NCBI RefSeq assembly: GCF_028389875.1
Contig: NC_084670.1
Location: 14,045,383 to 14,109,382 of the forward strand
Direction: 5' to 3'
Source of the DNA: Rhea pennata
Taxonomy: Eukaryota > Chordata > Aves > Rheiformes > Rheidae
Length of the DNA: 64,000 nucleotides
In this document: piece after piece, positions 1 through 12,600 of the stretch
Layout: every line of letters begins with the position of its first letter
Position numbering within the stretch: position 1 is the stretch's first letter
Notes under the pieces: model-generated
Database searches by the model: none
What the model was told of the DNA's origin: nothing
Seen by the model: only the letters and a program-made list of their open reading frames with translations
Position numbers and translations under genes: made by a program

Positions 1-1002
1 TTAACCTACAAACAGCCAATCTTAAGGCAAATCTGTTCAATGCCACTTTTATAAACAAGGCCCCCCCCCCCCAAAAAAAATTGTAAAATAAACTTAGCTT
101 TAACACCAATATGGTCACAGCTGCTGCTTGATTCAGCATGCAAAGTTTGGATATTTGTACTTGTAAGCATTACCAGAATAATGGCCAATAGCAAGTGATT
201 TATCTTCCACATGTATCAGTCACATTTAAGTAAAAAGGTAAGTATGTATATCTGTTAAAAACTCTTCCCTCCAATACGTGGTCAGAATAAGCTATAATTC
301 AAAAGAACATTCCCATAAAGAAATGAAGAAAAGACTTCCTCAACAGGAGCTTATTTGGCTGCAAGGTAAGAGGTGACTGACACCTGTTTTCCTAAAGGGA
401 AATTTATAGCTGCAGGCCATACCTGAAAAAATTAAGTGGGAGCAGCTAACAAACAAGAAACTAGCAAGCTTACTACACTTAAAATCATTCCTAGAAAAGC
501 CAAGATAAATAGGTCTCCAAGCAGTCAACTCAAAGTGAAAAACCTCTATGCTACCACAAGAAATATTTTCTTGTTGTCATCCCCTCTCCTTCACAGACCG
601 TGAAAGTTCACTTTACCAACTGGTATTACATAGATGCTACCTTTCCTAACTTTTGGTATACATTAGTTTATATCAAAGACACAATTAAGAACTCTGATAA
701 ACTTGGCTTTGAGTAACTCCTATTCTTATGTATTACTAATTTTCACATTTCCCCTGTAATTTTCTTAATTCCTATTAACAGAGTTTCTTTTTCACATACA
801 ATTATATCCATATTTTTGTCCTGTAATTACAAAGTATCATGAGGAATGTGATTGCAGGTTCAGGGCCTAGCTCAGTATGTATGCATTTAGCTGACCAGAT
901 TGCGTCCTCAATACAAGCCAAAGAAGGGAAATGCTATATTCAGATCCCCAAAACAGAGTATTGCACAATTAAGTAAGAATACACAGAATTTGTTTTACTT
1001 AC
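1..1002 (-). other. FUBP1: FUBP1 intron 7 (partial), no gene seen
   Basis: This AT-rich stretch lies downstream of FUBP1 coding exon 7 on the minus strand. I looked for the next exon, which continues KH1 and leads into KH2, and did not find it, so it lies left of the window. The only notable feature is a C12 run followed by A8 at 61-80. Open frames here are short and show no recognisable protein. Confidence 0.7.
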
Positions 1003-1060
1003 TGAACAGACTCTGGTGTTCCAGTTAGCATACAAGATCTTTCAGGCAGGCCTCCACTAT
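1003..1060 (-). CDS. FUBP1: FUBP1 coding exon 7 (KH1 C-terminal part)
   Basis: Acceptor ACCTTAG and donor GTAAGT enclose [18 protein letters not shown], the third strand and start of the last helix of KH1. It is the last FUBP1 exon visible in the window. Confidence 0.96.
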
Positions 1061-4000
1061 CTAAGGTCATAAAATAAAACTGATTTAACATAGTATTAAG
1101 GCAGAAAGAGATTACCAAAACCAGAAAGAGAAAATCAAATATGATACACAAACTATTGGAAAGTAGAAGAATCACTGTATCACAACATTTGTTTGGACTG
1201 CAATAACTGGGATTAGCACAAAACATTAAAATATACCTTAAGTGAAGATACAGATAATTAGAAACAACGAACAGCCTTCTGAACTTCCTACCAAAAGATA
1301 TACCAGAAATAGTTACCAGGCGCAATCTGTATTTTACAGCCAGACTCCTGCTGTATGCGTGAGATCTGCTCTCCACCTCTGCCAATTACTTGGAGAAAGA
1401 AAACAGAAAAGATTATGTGTATTAACAGCATCAGTTAACATCCCCCACTATACTGCCACACTATGTCATACTACTTACTGAATCCAACCATTCCATCTGG
1501 AACTTTGTACTCTTCTGTCATCACAGACCTGTACAGGTTAAATAAAACAGAAAACAATGACCATTCAAAGACCAAACAAGCTTTGTATTTAGATACCTCT
1601 TCTAGTTAAGACAGAGGGAAGTTAATTGCCTCCCCCATCCCAGCAAAATTGTCTCCCACTAATTTTGAAAATCATATGCAAACACAGCTTTCAGTGAAAC
1701 TAGGTTATTTTCAGAAATAATCAATAAGCTACAAGAGGGAATAAATACTACTACTAGTGGAAAACGGGATGTGACCACTTAAAAGTTTAAATCATAGTAT
1801 GAATTGATACATGTTTTCCTTCAACCTCTTTATGAAGTCTGAGGCCACTGCTAAGGCCAATGTAGCATTAAAAGTTTAAACTGTATCTCAATTGAAGCAT
1901 GCTGAAAACACATTTTGGTATCATTTATCAAAATTAGGCAAAGGATTGGAAGAATAGTTGGTTCGGGCTGTTTATGTAAGAAACGAGTGGAGAAAAAAAA
2001 TATATTGTACCAGATGTAGCCAACAGAACAATAAGCTGTGCTAAGTTTGCCTTCTTTTAATCCCCCACAATTCTTTCCTATTTTCAAAATAGCATCAATC
2101 CTTTCCCTTCAGACCTGCTCCTAGCTTTTGGGTACGGCAGCTATGCTCAAATGCTGTAAGAGCAACCCATTTTTCTTATGCTAATTTTGATGCATGGCAG
2201 AGGCTGCTAAGAAAAATACAGCCAGTATAATACTATCAAAGTTATTTCAGGTGTTTGGCCTAGCCAGAATATTTTTATCAAATTTATTTCAGGTGTTTGG
2301 ATTGTGGCTGCTGAAGCCAAATTTCAACATATCACTATCTCTCTATAGTATTCCTCTAATGCACCAACACTGCTCTTCCATTAGAATCTTTTTAACCGCT
2401 TTTTTACTAAAAGTGAAGTGATACATGAGGCATAGTGTGGATGTAGATTCTTACCTTTGCTGTTGATGCATTGGTGGTAGTTGATTTCCAAAAGCTATAA
2501 GCAAATATTGTTAAAATTAAACTCAGACAGTATTATTTACAACTAAGCCTTTTCTGTGGTTAATAATAAACTTAATTATATCTACTTCGGTCCAAGTTGA
2601 CCTTTTAAGAAGTGTTACCAGATGATATAAAAACCATAGTTAAAAGGATTCTCAACTGTTGCTAACACAACATTCTGCCAGTTTTAGAAAGCAGACTCAA
2701 ACTGCTTCAAGAAGCTAAGAGAGAAACCGAGTCAATTCTTTTGATTTGACTGGTCCAAATATCACCTACCAGATTACTGCTTCAAATTCTTGTTCTGAAA
2801 GTTTTATACTTGTTTAGGTTTACTGGCAACAAAATAAAAATTACTTACAGTCATTCTGAGGAGCAACTTTCTTAGCATCTGGTTGATCTGCAAAATTAAG
2901 ATTTTTTAAAATGTTTGCCAAGAAATTCAAGAACTGTTTACACCTTTTAGTGTGAACTGTAACTTTCCAGTGCATTTTAGTCCCCCCCCTTTTTTTTTCC
3001 TCTCAATTTCAGGAAGTTGATCATCTGAATAAAAGAAAGAATCTCACGAGCACTCAGCACTTGGTTAGTATAGCTGAAAAGATGTTAGGTTCTTCCATAT
3101 ATCTATTAAGTGGTTTATTAAAAGGCAGTTTTCAAACACGCTGTAGATTGCTCATAGGCACCTAGTCACTGAAACTTAACTACAACAAGGAACAAAGTTT
3201 ATCTCTGTTGGTTGCTCAAGCTAATGATGCTTCTATAGTAAAAAAAAACAATTAAAAAAAAGCAAATCCATACAAAAATTAACAATGATTTAAAGAAAAG
3301 TTTTCTGACAACGACCACAAGTCTAGATCAAATATCTAAAAATACAACAATATCAAATAGCAATGCAAACTCACTCCAAACATTGATATGAAATCCCTAT
3401 CCAAATATCAAGCATTTCATAGCATAAAACTTCAAAAAAAAGCAGATTCAAAGCAACTACATCACTACCATCCAAATCCTTTTTGTACAAATAAAGGAAT
3501 AAAAGGCACAATTAACCTATATCTGAAAAGATATACTTCAGATGCTTTCTTCCCACCCCAAAATAAAGGTTATATGAATCACCATAATTTATGTGCAGCA
3601 AAAACTCAGACACATATTCCAAGAAATATTTGTGTCAATCCAGAAAGATCCACTAGTTTATTTCATGTTTACATACTAAACACAGGTAATAAATAAAAAT
3701 TCCTGCCTTTAAAAGGAGAGGGCATTCCCTCCCAGTGTGTTGTACTGCTCGGACTTGTCCAAGAGCCATCTACACATAAAATAAAAAGAATACATTACAT
3801 ATATCATCTGAAGCATCATTAGCTCATTTTTGTATATTAAAAACCTCACCATTAATAGAAAAAACTTTATTACAGGACACAAGATCTCCTGATATAAAGC
3901 CTTAGTTACAATCTGTAGACTGAGTTTCAATCCTCTTAAAGGAAAAAAAAGGCATTGCTCTTAAATGACACCTACGAGAACATTTCAACAAGCTCAGATT

Positions 4001-6124
4001 TCTCTCCACAATTTAGTCAGGATTTTGTGTGTATATTAAACATATCAAACCCTGCTAAGTTCAAGCTAGCTGACAGAAGAGGACACACACATTTCAGGAG
4101 AAAACTTTACTGCAATATAAAGCAAATCCAAAAAGCTGCAACAAGGTAGGAGATTTAAGTATGATCTTATCAGGGTTCACACACGCTGTATGTTTAAATA
4201 TTAGACCAAGCAAAAACGTCTACACGGTAGAAAATTTACTTTCCTGTCTTTTTTTAAAGTCCTATGCTTTTACAATGAAATGCATTAAAATGTTTATTTG
4301 AATTTGTGCAATAACAAAACATATGAAACAATCCAATTTTAAAAAGGTGACCACTTCTTGCTCTAACTGTAACTTACAAGCTGTAAGCAGCCCTATACAA
4401 CAAAGGACTACAATGACATACCTGGACAAAAAGTGTTTCTCAGTTACGAATTCATACACCCTGCCCCATCTTTTCCTCTTTAATGCAATAAAGTTACATT
4501 TAAAATATTTTAAAACAGGCTTATATTTGCTTCAGATTACAGTTACACAGCACAATGGCTTAAAAGAAATTTCCCCATTAAACTGAAAATGAAAACGCAC
4601 GTTGTGGTCTATAAAGGGAACAAAATGTTTTTATGCTGTGCTATAGGGGAAAAAAAAAACAGAAATCAAAACCAAAAAACCACTTGAAATCTTTCTGGCA
4701 CTGCTGCCAAGCCATACTGAACAAGAACAAATGCAACAGTAATGAACGCATACCTCCATCCTCAAGAGGTCTTTTTTGTCCTCCGTAACTGTAGTCATTT
4801 GAATTCATTGATGTGCCAGCATCTCCTCCAATTTTTGCTGCAATCTAAACATAAGCAAATGTTGTAAGAAAAAAATTCATTCAGCAAGTCCTTATTTATT
4901 CCAGGTATTCTGAATAATGTCAGCGTTTGAGATGATACATATTAATACCACTCAAAAGAGGTAAATTAGAAGTTGCTACTAGAAACAGTCTTGCAAACAG
5001 CCACGGTACTTTTTCTCCCAACATATTCAGAAGGCTTGTATTCATGCTTTACTAGGAATTTTTTCCCACATTCACTGCTTTTTCCTCTGGCTGAAAAAAA
5101 AAAATCTGCTCTTCAAACTGCAGCAACATTTTTTTCCCTAGGTTTCCTATTTTAACTATACTTCGAGAAAGCCTGAGATATGCCGCAGGCAGCTTGACTG
5201 CTAAAACTATTTTAAATCTTAAAAGTACTAAATATCCCCCCGCCTTTTTTTTTACGCTATTGCTAAAAGCGTCCTCTGTTATCAAGCAGAGGAGAAAAAT
5301 TTTCCTCGAAAACAACGGACACATCGCCCGTGCTGCAAAACTACAAATAAAGCTTCTGGATTAAAAAAAAAAATCTTCCCCCCTCCCTCAAAAAAAAAAA
5401 AAAAACCAAACACACACGAAAAGACACCTTGGCCGCCTTCGCTCCGCAGGCCGCGGCACCTCCCAACCGGTCCGGGCAGGTTAGCGGGCACCCAGGGCGC
5501 CTCCGGGGACACAATACGGGGCAGCGCGGCGGAGCCGCCCTCCTCCGCTCGGTCGCCCCGCAGGGCGCGGGGCTGCCGATAAGGCGGCGCGCCGTCCGCC
5601 GAGATTGCGCCTCCCCGCAGGCGGGCAGCGGGCACCAGGCCGCGCCGCGATGGCGCGGATCCCGCCGGGCCGAGCTAGGGCACCGCGGGCGGCCGCTCAG
5701 GCAGCGGGCGATGGCGGAGGGAGGCTGGCGGCGACCGACTGGAAAACGCTCGCCGCTCGCCTGCCCGCGCCCGAGCAGGGCGGGCGGGGCGGAGAGGGGG
5801 CGAGGGACAGCACAAAGCCTCCCCGCCGCGCCCCGCGGGGGCATCCTGGCGGGGCGGCCCCCCCCCTCAGGCCTCCGCAGGGCCCGGCGCCGCCGCCGCG
5901 CGGCCCGCTACCTCCCGCCGCGGCGGCGCCGGCTCAGGAGGGGCCTCCGGGCCCCGCAGCCCGAGGGCCCGGGCACCCATTGATTTGGCAGGGCCACGTT
6001 ACACACGCACCTGCCTAGCCCGCTGCAGCGCGTCTTTAAAGGCATCGTTCACTCCTCCACCTCCGCCGCCGCCTCCCCCGGGCGCGCCCGAAGCAGGAGG
6101 GGGCACCGTGGAATAGTCCGCCAT
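1003..6124 (-). CDS. FUBP1: FUBP1, far upstream element-binding protein 1 (5' part, 7 coding exons)
   Basis: FUBP1 is a nuclear KH-domain protein that binds single-stranded DNA (the FUSE element upstream of MYC in mammals) and RNA. Coding exons on the minus strand are 6124-6011, 4844-4754, 2887-2849, 2494-2455, 1528-1479, 1388-1317 and 1060-1003. All have AG/GT borders and their phases join into one frame of 464 nt (residues 1-154 plus two bases). The start [10 protein letters not shown], a run of nine glycines (16-24), and [13 protein letters not shown] match the family N-terminus, which carries the amphipathic FIR/PUF60-contact helix. A basic stretch [10 protein letters not shown] follows. 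KH1 begins near residue 97 ([10 protein letters not shown]) and has the nucleic-acid-binding GXXG loop as GRGG (114-117). KH1's end, KH2-4 and the tyrosine-rich C-terminus are outside the window. Identification is certain; only the 5' end of the mRNA is unmapped. Confidence 0.97.
1317..1388 (-). CDS. FUBP1: FUBP1 coding exon 6 (KH1 GXXG loop)
   Basis: The acceptor is TCTCCAAG, a weaker AAG type, and the donor is GTAACT. The exon encodes [16 protein letters not shown] followed by CKIQIAP, the GXXG loop and central strands of KH1. The 72-nt length keeps the phase. Confidence 0.96.
1479..1528 (-). CDS. FUBP1: FUBP1 coding exon 5 (start of KH1)
   Basis: Acceptor TGTACAG and donor GTAAGT enclose [16 protein letters not shown], the first beta strand and helix of KH1. 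There is no second AG three bases away at the acceptor, so a tandem NAGNAG choice is not available here. Confidence 0.95.
2455..2494 (-). CDS. FUBP1: FUBP1 coding exon 4 (40 nt)
   Basis: Acceptor CTTATAG and donor GTAAGA enclose codons for [12 protein letters not shown], with an AG carried over to make Arg95 with exon 5. Confidence 0.94.
2849..2887 (-). CDS. FUBP1: FUBP1 coding exon 3 (39 nt micro-exon)
   Basis: This 39-nt exon lies between acceptor TTTGCAG and donor GTAAGT. It encodes [12 protein letters not shown] with split codons at both ends. Being a multiple of three, it could be skipped without a frame change. Confidence 0.93.
4754..4844 (-). CDS. FUBP1: FUBP1 coding exon 2
   Basis: Acceptor GTTTAG precedes ATTGCAGC and donor GTATGC follows. 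It encodes [20 protein letters not shown] and then [10 protein letters not shown], with a split Asp codon (69) carried into exon 3. Confidence 0.96.
6011..6124 (-). CDS. FUBP1: FUBP1 coding exon 1
   Basis: The start codon is at 6124-6122 and the exon ends in GCTAGGCAG followed by donor GTGCGT. It encodes residues 1-38: the MADYS start, the poly-glycine tract and the first part of the N-terminal helix. It lies in the CpG island. Phase 0 at its end. Confidence 0.96.
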
Positions 6125-6176
6125 GCTCGCTCAGCCGCCGCTTCCTGCCCCACTCGCTGCCTGCCAAGAAAGAAAG

Positions 6177-6187
6177 AAAATGGCGGC
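6177..6187. promoter_or_regulatory. YY1-like motif
   Basis: AAAATGGCGGC closely matches the YY1 consensus AAGATGGCGGC. It lies about 55 bp upstream of the FUBP1 start codon, a usual place for YY1 near the start sites of island promoters. Binding is inferred. Confidence 0.45.
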
Positions 6188-6254
6188 GGGCGGGAGCCTT
6201 TCACATTCCTGCGCGGCATCGTGCTCGGGGAGGGGGGAGGGAGACCGATGTAGC

Positions 6255-6471
6255 CTCGCGAGACCTGCGGCGGGGAGGGGCGAGATTTCATAGGGGTGCC
6301 GGAGAAAGCCCAGGAAACCTCGCGACGTTTCGCCTTGCCCCGCTACGTGGGTGGGTGGGGGGAGAGGAGGAGGAGCGGGGTCTCCCGGGTGCGCCCTTCA
6401 GGGGCGCGCGCGGGGGCGGGGGGTTGTGGAGGGGCTCTGCAGGGCGGTGGGAGGGGCGGAGGGCTCGCGAG
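6255..6471. promoter_or_regulatory. Cluster of TCGCGA palindromes
   Basis: TCGCGA occurs at 6256-6261 (in CTCGCGAGA), 6320-6325 and 6465-6470 (in CTCGCGAG). The longer form resembles the TCTCGCGAGA element known from many bidirectional CpG-island promoters. The cluster lies between FUBP1 and the putative DNAJB4 exon 1, where the promoter core is expected. Confidence 0.45.
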
Positions 6472-6526
6472 CTTTCCGCAGCGTCACGAGATTTAAGAGG
6501 CGCCCGCTGATAGGGCTAGGGAGCGT

Positions 6527-6532
6527 CACGTG
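6527..6532. promoter_or_regulatory. CACGTG E-box
   Basis: A perfect palindromic E-box (USF/MYC/MAX type) sits in TCACGTGCC in the DNAJB4-side half of the island. Its position about 150 bp before the putative DNAJB4 first donor is suitable. Function is inferred from motif and place only. Confidence 0.35.
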
Positions 6533-6599
6533 CCGTGCGGGGCAGGCCCAGGGCAGGCGGGAGGGGGCCGAGCTGCGCAGTTCTCGCGTGACTTGCGTG

Positions 6600-6681
6600 G
6601 GGGCGGCGGGCGAAGGGGCGCGGTGCGGAGGCTGCCGGGAGCAGGGCTGGCCCGGAGAGCCCGCCGAGGCGGCGTCAGTTG
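6600..6681 (+). other. DNAJB4: Putative noncoding first exon of DNAJB4
   Basis: A strong donor, GTTG followed by GTGAGTG, occurs at 6681/6682 on the plus strand in the CpG island. It is a candidate for the end of a 5'UTR exon spliced to the acceptor at 24684/24685. The left edge given is arbitrary, because no start site can be seen. The case rests on the donor, the island and the head-to-head order. Confidence 0.35.
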
Positions 6682-9600
6682 GTGAGTGTGTGGGGGAGGT
6701 TACGGCGCGGCGCCTCGGGCCGTCCCCAGCGCGCTCCGCTGCTGCTGTGGCTTGGCCGCCCGCCCGCCCTCGCGCTGAGGCGTTCGCCGCCCCAGTGGCT
6801 CCTGCCGTCCCCTGCGGCTTCTTCGGCTGTCCTGGGGGGCAGCGGCGCTGTGCGAGGCCTGGGGAGAGGGTCGAGCCCTGGCGGTGGGGGAGCGCTCGGG
6901 GTGTGTGTCGGGGGGAAGGGTCTGATGTGACGCGGGAGCGCTGGGAAAAAATGGCAAAATCCCTGTCTCTGTGTTTGCGGGGGAGCAGCCCGGGTGTCCG
7001 CGGGCGCCCGCTCGGTAGTGGGAGGGCAGAGGCAGGGCCGGGCCCGGGGGCGGTGGGCCAGGCCGCTGGCTGCCTCTGCCCCCGCGCCCTCCCGGTGCCT
7101 GCCGCTCGGGTTTGACAGCTTTTCGGCTCTTACTGTCTAACGGCGCTAGAACCAACGAAACGGGACAGGGTGTTTTTCCTTGCACCTTTCAGAGAGCTTC
7201 GCTTGCCCCCTTCTATTTAAAGTGGTTACTGTTTACTGAACGGTTTTCACAAACTGGAATTTCTTTGTGGTTGAGCAAGCTCAGACTGTAGCAAAAATCA
7301 TAGTTGCACTGCTGTAACATGGGTCCTGTTCAGACCTTGTGACCTGGGAGCATGGATGTGCTGTCTTGCTGAGCACTGACAGCAGTGTTGCAAAGGCTTC
7401 ATGCCAAAATAAGGCCATGCCTAAAGATAAAGTCAATATTTAAATACTTAACTAAGATGAACAATTACTTTCTGTACTGTTCTTAGGGAATACTTTACAT
7501 TTTTTTTTAATTTATATGCATCAGACAAGCTTTTGCACAGGCTCATGAGTTATATGTTTCAAGCTTTCTCTTAACTGAATTAAATAAACATTTTAAAACT
7601 AAATTATTGACGGTTATTTTAATTGAAGATCTGTTGTTCTAGAGTGCCTAGTTTTGGGTGATACACAAGGAGGGAACAACACTGCCAAAATGGAATAAGG
7701 AAATACCACATACTGTTTTCTGTCTTGACCAGCCTCATAGATCTGTGCTGTCTTAAGAAGTTCCTGGATTCTTGTTGATCCACTTAGTTATGGTTGTTTA
7801 TGATTAGGCTCATTCTAGCAGATGAATAGGCAATAGAGAAGGCTGGCAGAAACACCTTAAGACATGGTAAGGTCAGAGTATCCGGCATTTCCAGTCCAGA
7901 TAACACGACCCAAGGACATTTAAGACATGCACTAGCTTTTTCCTTCTCTAAAACTTTAGTAGCCGTGTAGGTCAAAGGGAGTCTAAGGCAAACATAATCA
8001 ATTTCTGCAAAACTAAAATTTTTTTATGTGCTTTTAGGCAAATTACAGGCTACAATGAGAGATAGGTGAAATCTGCTATTAAAATATTCTTGCTGAGAAA
8101 GACCTGTTCAGAAGAACTAGCGTATACTTTCAGCTGATGTGGCTGTTTTAACTGGGGGATCAGGGAATAAAAAAAGACTTAGAAAAATAGGAACTTTGTT
8201 TTCATACTCGATTTGTTTTTTCCTCTTTCAAAATAAAAAGTTTGACTTCAAACTATTTTTTATTTGTTATTGAAGAAATCAGCTATATATATATCAGATA
8301 TGCTCTTTAATTAAATTCACCAATGGTATTTGTCTTTGAGACAGTAAAGCTAATAATGGCTATATCTCCTCTGAGTTGTCACTTATTAGAAGATGTGGAG
8401 CTTTCTCTGTGCTTTGCTTTTTTCTGTTATGAGATATGATGATAATTGTCTAAAGTTTGTGAGACAAGCCGGCAGCTATATAACACCAATGATGTATGTA
8501 AGTGATTATAATACCTTACTGTAATGAAAATGCTATTGTATTGTAGGTTTTCTCCTGGCTGCTTTCATGCACAGGTGATGATAAGCAAATACTAACTTGA
8601 GGGTTTTTACCAGTTTCTTAGTAGTGTTTAAGGTGACCCTTCATTTTCTGTTAAGTAGCTTTTCCATAGCGTAAATATCTACAAAACCCTTGAAAGGAGA
8701 GATTTAGTGTGTGTGATTTCCTCAGTCTTCCAAATTCTTGAAGACAATGCCCTTTTCAGGCCTTCAAGGTGATTAGAACGTGAAATTTAGCAAACCTCAG
8801 AAGAATAACATCCCTAAGTATTATGCTCTTAATCATTATAGCCTTATTTTCACTGCTTCTGTGTAGATCCTCCTATATTGATTGATCTCTATCAACAGTT
8901 AGTTGAACTCCTTCTGTTTCCCTTGATGACACTTAGAACCCATCTGCTAAAAACCCTAGGTGTCCATATTTCCCATGTATATGCTGTTTATTAAATGTTA
9001 CATCTGTTGAGAAAACTACTATGGGATGAATTCATTCTCTTAGGTCTCTTATTTGGAGGGGGAGAGGGAAACAATCTAACTGCTTAAGTGCCACCTGCAA
9101 CATTCTTTCAAGTGTTTTGCTGACCTGATAGTCAAGTAGCAAGTGTGAGGCTAGTCTGATTTCTCATTTGCAAAAGCTGTTCATTGCATATTTGCTCAAA
9201 TCTTCTAAGAAATTAGATGAAGTGGATTGGTAAAGAAAATATTTGCACTGTATTGTCAGAACAAGAGAGCTTTGGCTTTGCTGTATAAAATGAGCTTCGG
9301 TTCTGTAGCAACTTGCTCCCTTGCTAAAGAAGGATGTAGTAGTAGACAAATCTTTTGCAGTTTATCTTTCAGAATTTTAATAATTAGATAGTAGATAACA
9401 TTACTAGACAATAAGGAGTTCTAAAATGTCTGTCAGTATTTCTTTCAGAGGTTGTAGGAAGGTTTCTCCCTTTTGTACTTCTCAGGTAATGACATCTTTC
9501 ATACTTTTAAAGCTCCTTTTTTAAAGTAATCAGACTAGAACATCTTGATAGGTGTAATTACTGAGAAACAGTTATTTAAAATAAAAAATCTGTAGAGTCA

Positions 9601-12600
9601 GAAAAGTTAATATTCACAGTTCTGTATATACTAAATATGTATAGTGTGGGATAGCCCCTGACTTAAGTAATGGTGAGTTCTCAGAAAAACACATTTCTAT
9701 TTTTTTTAACTATAACTTATTCTGTGTATGAAAGAATCTTAACTTCTACTAAAATGTATCTTTACCTTCCATTGAAGGTAGTCCTGGCACAGGGTACCAA
9801 GACTCTTCTAAATTAGGTAGTTCAATGCTCTTACCATCTACTATAACCATGTTCCAGAGCTTGCTTTCCTGAAATTTGAGAGCAGAGGAAAAGCAAATAG
9901 AGCTGTGGCCTGAGGAATTATGTGTACCCAGGATTACCTCTGCAAGTTTGCAAAATAACATCTTATAATATAGGCATTCTTAAATATTCTTGCAGGTTAA
10001 TTGTAACTACTTCCTCTTCTAATTGTCAGCTGATGTTCCTGCACTGGCAAAAGGTGTCCAGGACCTGAAATACTATCAGTAGGAAATTACTGAGAGAAGA
10101 TTTATCTTTTACTTTAGATCCAAACAGCTGTTGATCTGTCAGGAGCATAAATACATGCATTGAAGAAATAACTGTAAATTTCAGATCCGCAGTTCTATCC
10201 AGAAAAAAATGTATTGGTGGAAAATGATAATATTAAAGCATAATTTAAGTTGTCTACAAAATTTATACAGTGATCATAATTTTAAACTCTTGAGATGAGG
10301 ATCAACGAGAAACAGATTAGGATTGAAACAGTGAGATTTATCTACTCATACGATCCAAGTGGTGGCTGGCTGTGTTTTCCTCTTCAGCAAATATTTCTGT
10401 TGTGCCTATTTCCAGCCAAATGCAAAGGCATGGGTTCCTGCTGAGGAACTGAAGTGGGAGGGGAAAAAGTGTTTGTGGGAGGAGAAAGGGGTGTTGAAGA
10501 GGGAGGGCAGCTGCTCTGCTGCAGCTGCTGTCTTGTCTGCCTTTAGTGACAAAAATGCAGCTTTCCTTCTGGCTTCTGGGGAGAGTAAGAGTGAATTTGT
10601 TCCCAAAACTTGCATCTGGTCCCCTGTGTACCAAGTGGTATATAGTAAGCTCTAAAAAAAAAAGTTTTCTTTCTTTTTTTTTTCTTTTTTTTTTAAGGTT
10701 TGAGTTTTGTCATACTGCTTTCCTTAGAAAGAAAGTTTGACACTATTTAAAGAAAAGCTATACATATATATGTATGTAGGTTACAGCATTTATATTGTAT
10801 GTCTTTCTCTTGTGAATCTAATTTAATATATCTTTGATTAAAGTAAAAGTGAATGAAAATTATTGAAAGAACTTTTAATAGTTGAACTTAAAAGGGGAAA
10901 ATGGAAACTTCCGCCAAGATTTTAGTTGAGGTCTATCGGCAATCTGCCTTCTGGGCTACAGGACTTAGTGAAAGATTAATCAAGATGACCCAGCCTCTGA
11001 AATTTTGACTAAGTTACAGATGGCTATGGAATTACATTAGACCACCATTGCATTAAATAGGAAGAAACACATGCTTTGCATTTTTCTTTGCAAGTCCAAC
11101 CAAAGTGCACAAAGAGACAGTGAATCACTGTATGGAATAATGTAGTGCAAAGAGGCAACTGGATAATATTAGTCAGCGTGATAGTGTGGTCATTGGTCTT
11201 CAATGCCATACTCGTTCAAGGGGGTTGAATGTTTTTCCGTGGATGTCATGGGAAGGAAAGCTGTGAGAGCCCAGAGAATCTTGTTTGCTGTCAACATCTG
11301 CAGAGCTTCTCCCAGATGAGAGAGAATGTGAGTAAAAAGCTTGAAATGTGGGTAAATGCTTGAAATATAATGGGTGGATGATAGAGCTAGGCATCGTGGC
11401 AGAAGGAGCACGCTTAAGAACAGCAGAGGCAACAACTAAGGGGCTTTTTAAAGTAAGACAAATGTAATGAATGCAGTAGTGGCTGTAGCAGATGGAAGTA
11501 TCTACTGTTTCCCTCTGTCAGCAGAGCACTGAACAGTATGAATTCAAGTCCTGCTAATTTCTGTGTAAAGATATAGCTTCTTGAATAAGGCATTCATGCT
11601 CAGACTTCTCACCTTCTCACCTAAAGTACTTAAACTTTTCCTGCTTTGAGAATCATGTCCTAATGCATAGGCCTGATTCTTAGTAATATTCTTTCTGGTA
11701 TTACTTATTACAGCCAACAGCTTTGTAAATTTGAATATTTTGTACAAGGAGATGCTACTTCTTTTAGGTCCCACAAAAAAGGCACAAACTTTTTCAATAA
11801 AACTGTTTTATAGTTATGGTATTTATAGGGCACGGACAAGATCTAGTCAGGCCATAGCATGCTAATAGAGGTCCATCTGATGCTTTATCAACTTGGGGTT
11901 CCCAGCATTAGCAGGGTCACAAAATTTTATAACTTGCTGTCACATTTTTTGAGCTGTTAATAAAATATTTACTTTCTTAAGAGCGTCCTTGCCTTTCTTG
12001 TGGAATCAAAAAGAACCACCAACTCCTGGTACAGAACAGTGAGTCAGAACACCCTATTTTTAACCAAATTGTGCTTATATCATAGAGTCAATAAAATAGC
12101 ATGTAAAGGTAAAGTCTTTCTGATGGTGAGGAAAGAAAGATGGAAGAGAAGCTCTTAACTGACTGTTCAGTCCTTAAAACTGTGATAGACAAGTTTGTCT
12201 AAACCAAAAACCCTTTCACTATTTGTTGTAAGGGTTACATGTATGTTTTTTGGGGAAAATGCATTCACAAACTTCATTGCAAATATTTAAGAATATTATT
12301 GCTTTTATGCAATATCCAAAGACAACTGAGAGAAGGTTATAGACTAACTGCAACTTCAATATTAGTTGATAGGGAACATATCCTGGCATATATATTAAAA
12401 ACAAAACAAAACAAAACTCACCAGTATTAAAAATGAGCCCTCAGTAGTAGTGCTACACAGTACTGAAAGAGGATGGTGTTGCTAGCTTAATCTCTAAACT
12501 CACTCAAAGGATTAATGATGTGGATGTCTTGATATGACTCTGTGAAGACCAAGAAAACAGGTGGTTCCTTAAGTGTAATAAACTAAACCTTTTGACTGTG

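Larger units (their letters stand above)
1061..6010 (-). other. FUBP1: FUBP1 introns 1-6
   Basis: Introns separate the seven exons: 4845-6010, 2888-4753, 2495-2848, 1529-2454, 1389-1478 and 1061-1316. Except for the CpG-rich part of intron 1 (about 5420-6010), they are AT-rich with no open frame I can match to a protein. A C7T9 tract sits near 2983-2998 and an A15 run near 5391-5405. Confidence 0.85.
5420..7110. promoter_or_regulatory. CpG island, probable bidirectional FUBP1/DNAJB4 promoter
   Basis: About 1.7 kb of very GC-rich, CpG-dense DNA covers FUBP1 exon 1 and intron 1 on one side and DNA leading toward DNAJB4 on the other. No TATA box is visible, as expected of housekeeping island promoters. 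It contains a YY1-like site, three TCGCGA palindromes and a CACGTG E-box. The head-to-head gene order supports transcription in both directions. The exact start sites cannot be read from sequence. Long open frames here are a by-product of high GC content. Confidence 0.8.

Noticed and set aside
5282..7185. Many long open frames on both strands across the FUBP1/DNAJB4 CpG island
   Set aside because: They are rich in Arg, Gly, Pro and Ala and overlap in several frames, as expected where stop codons are rare. Only FUBP1 exon 1 matches a known protein.
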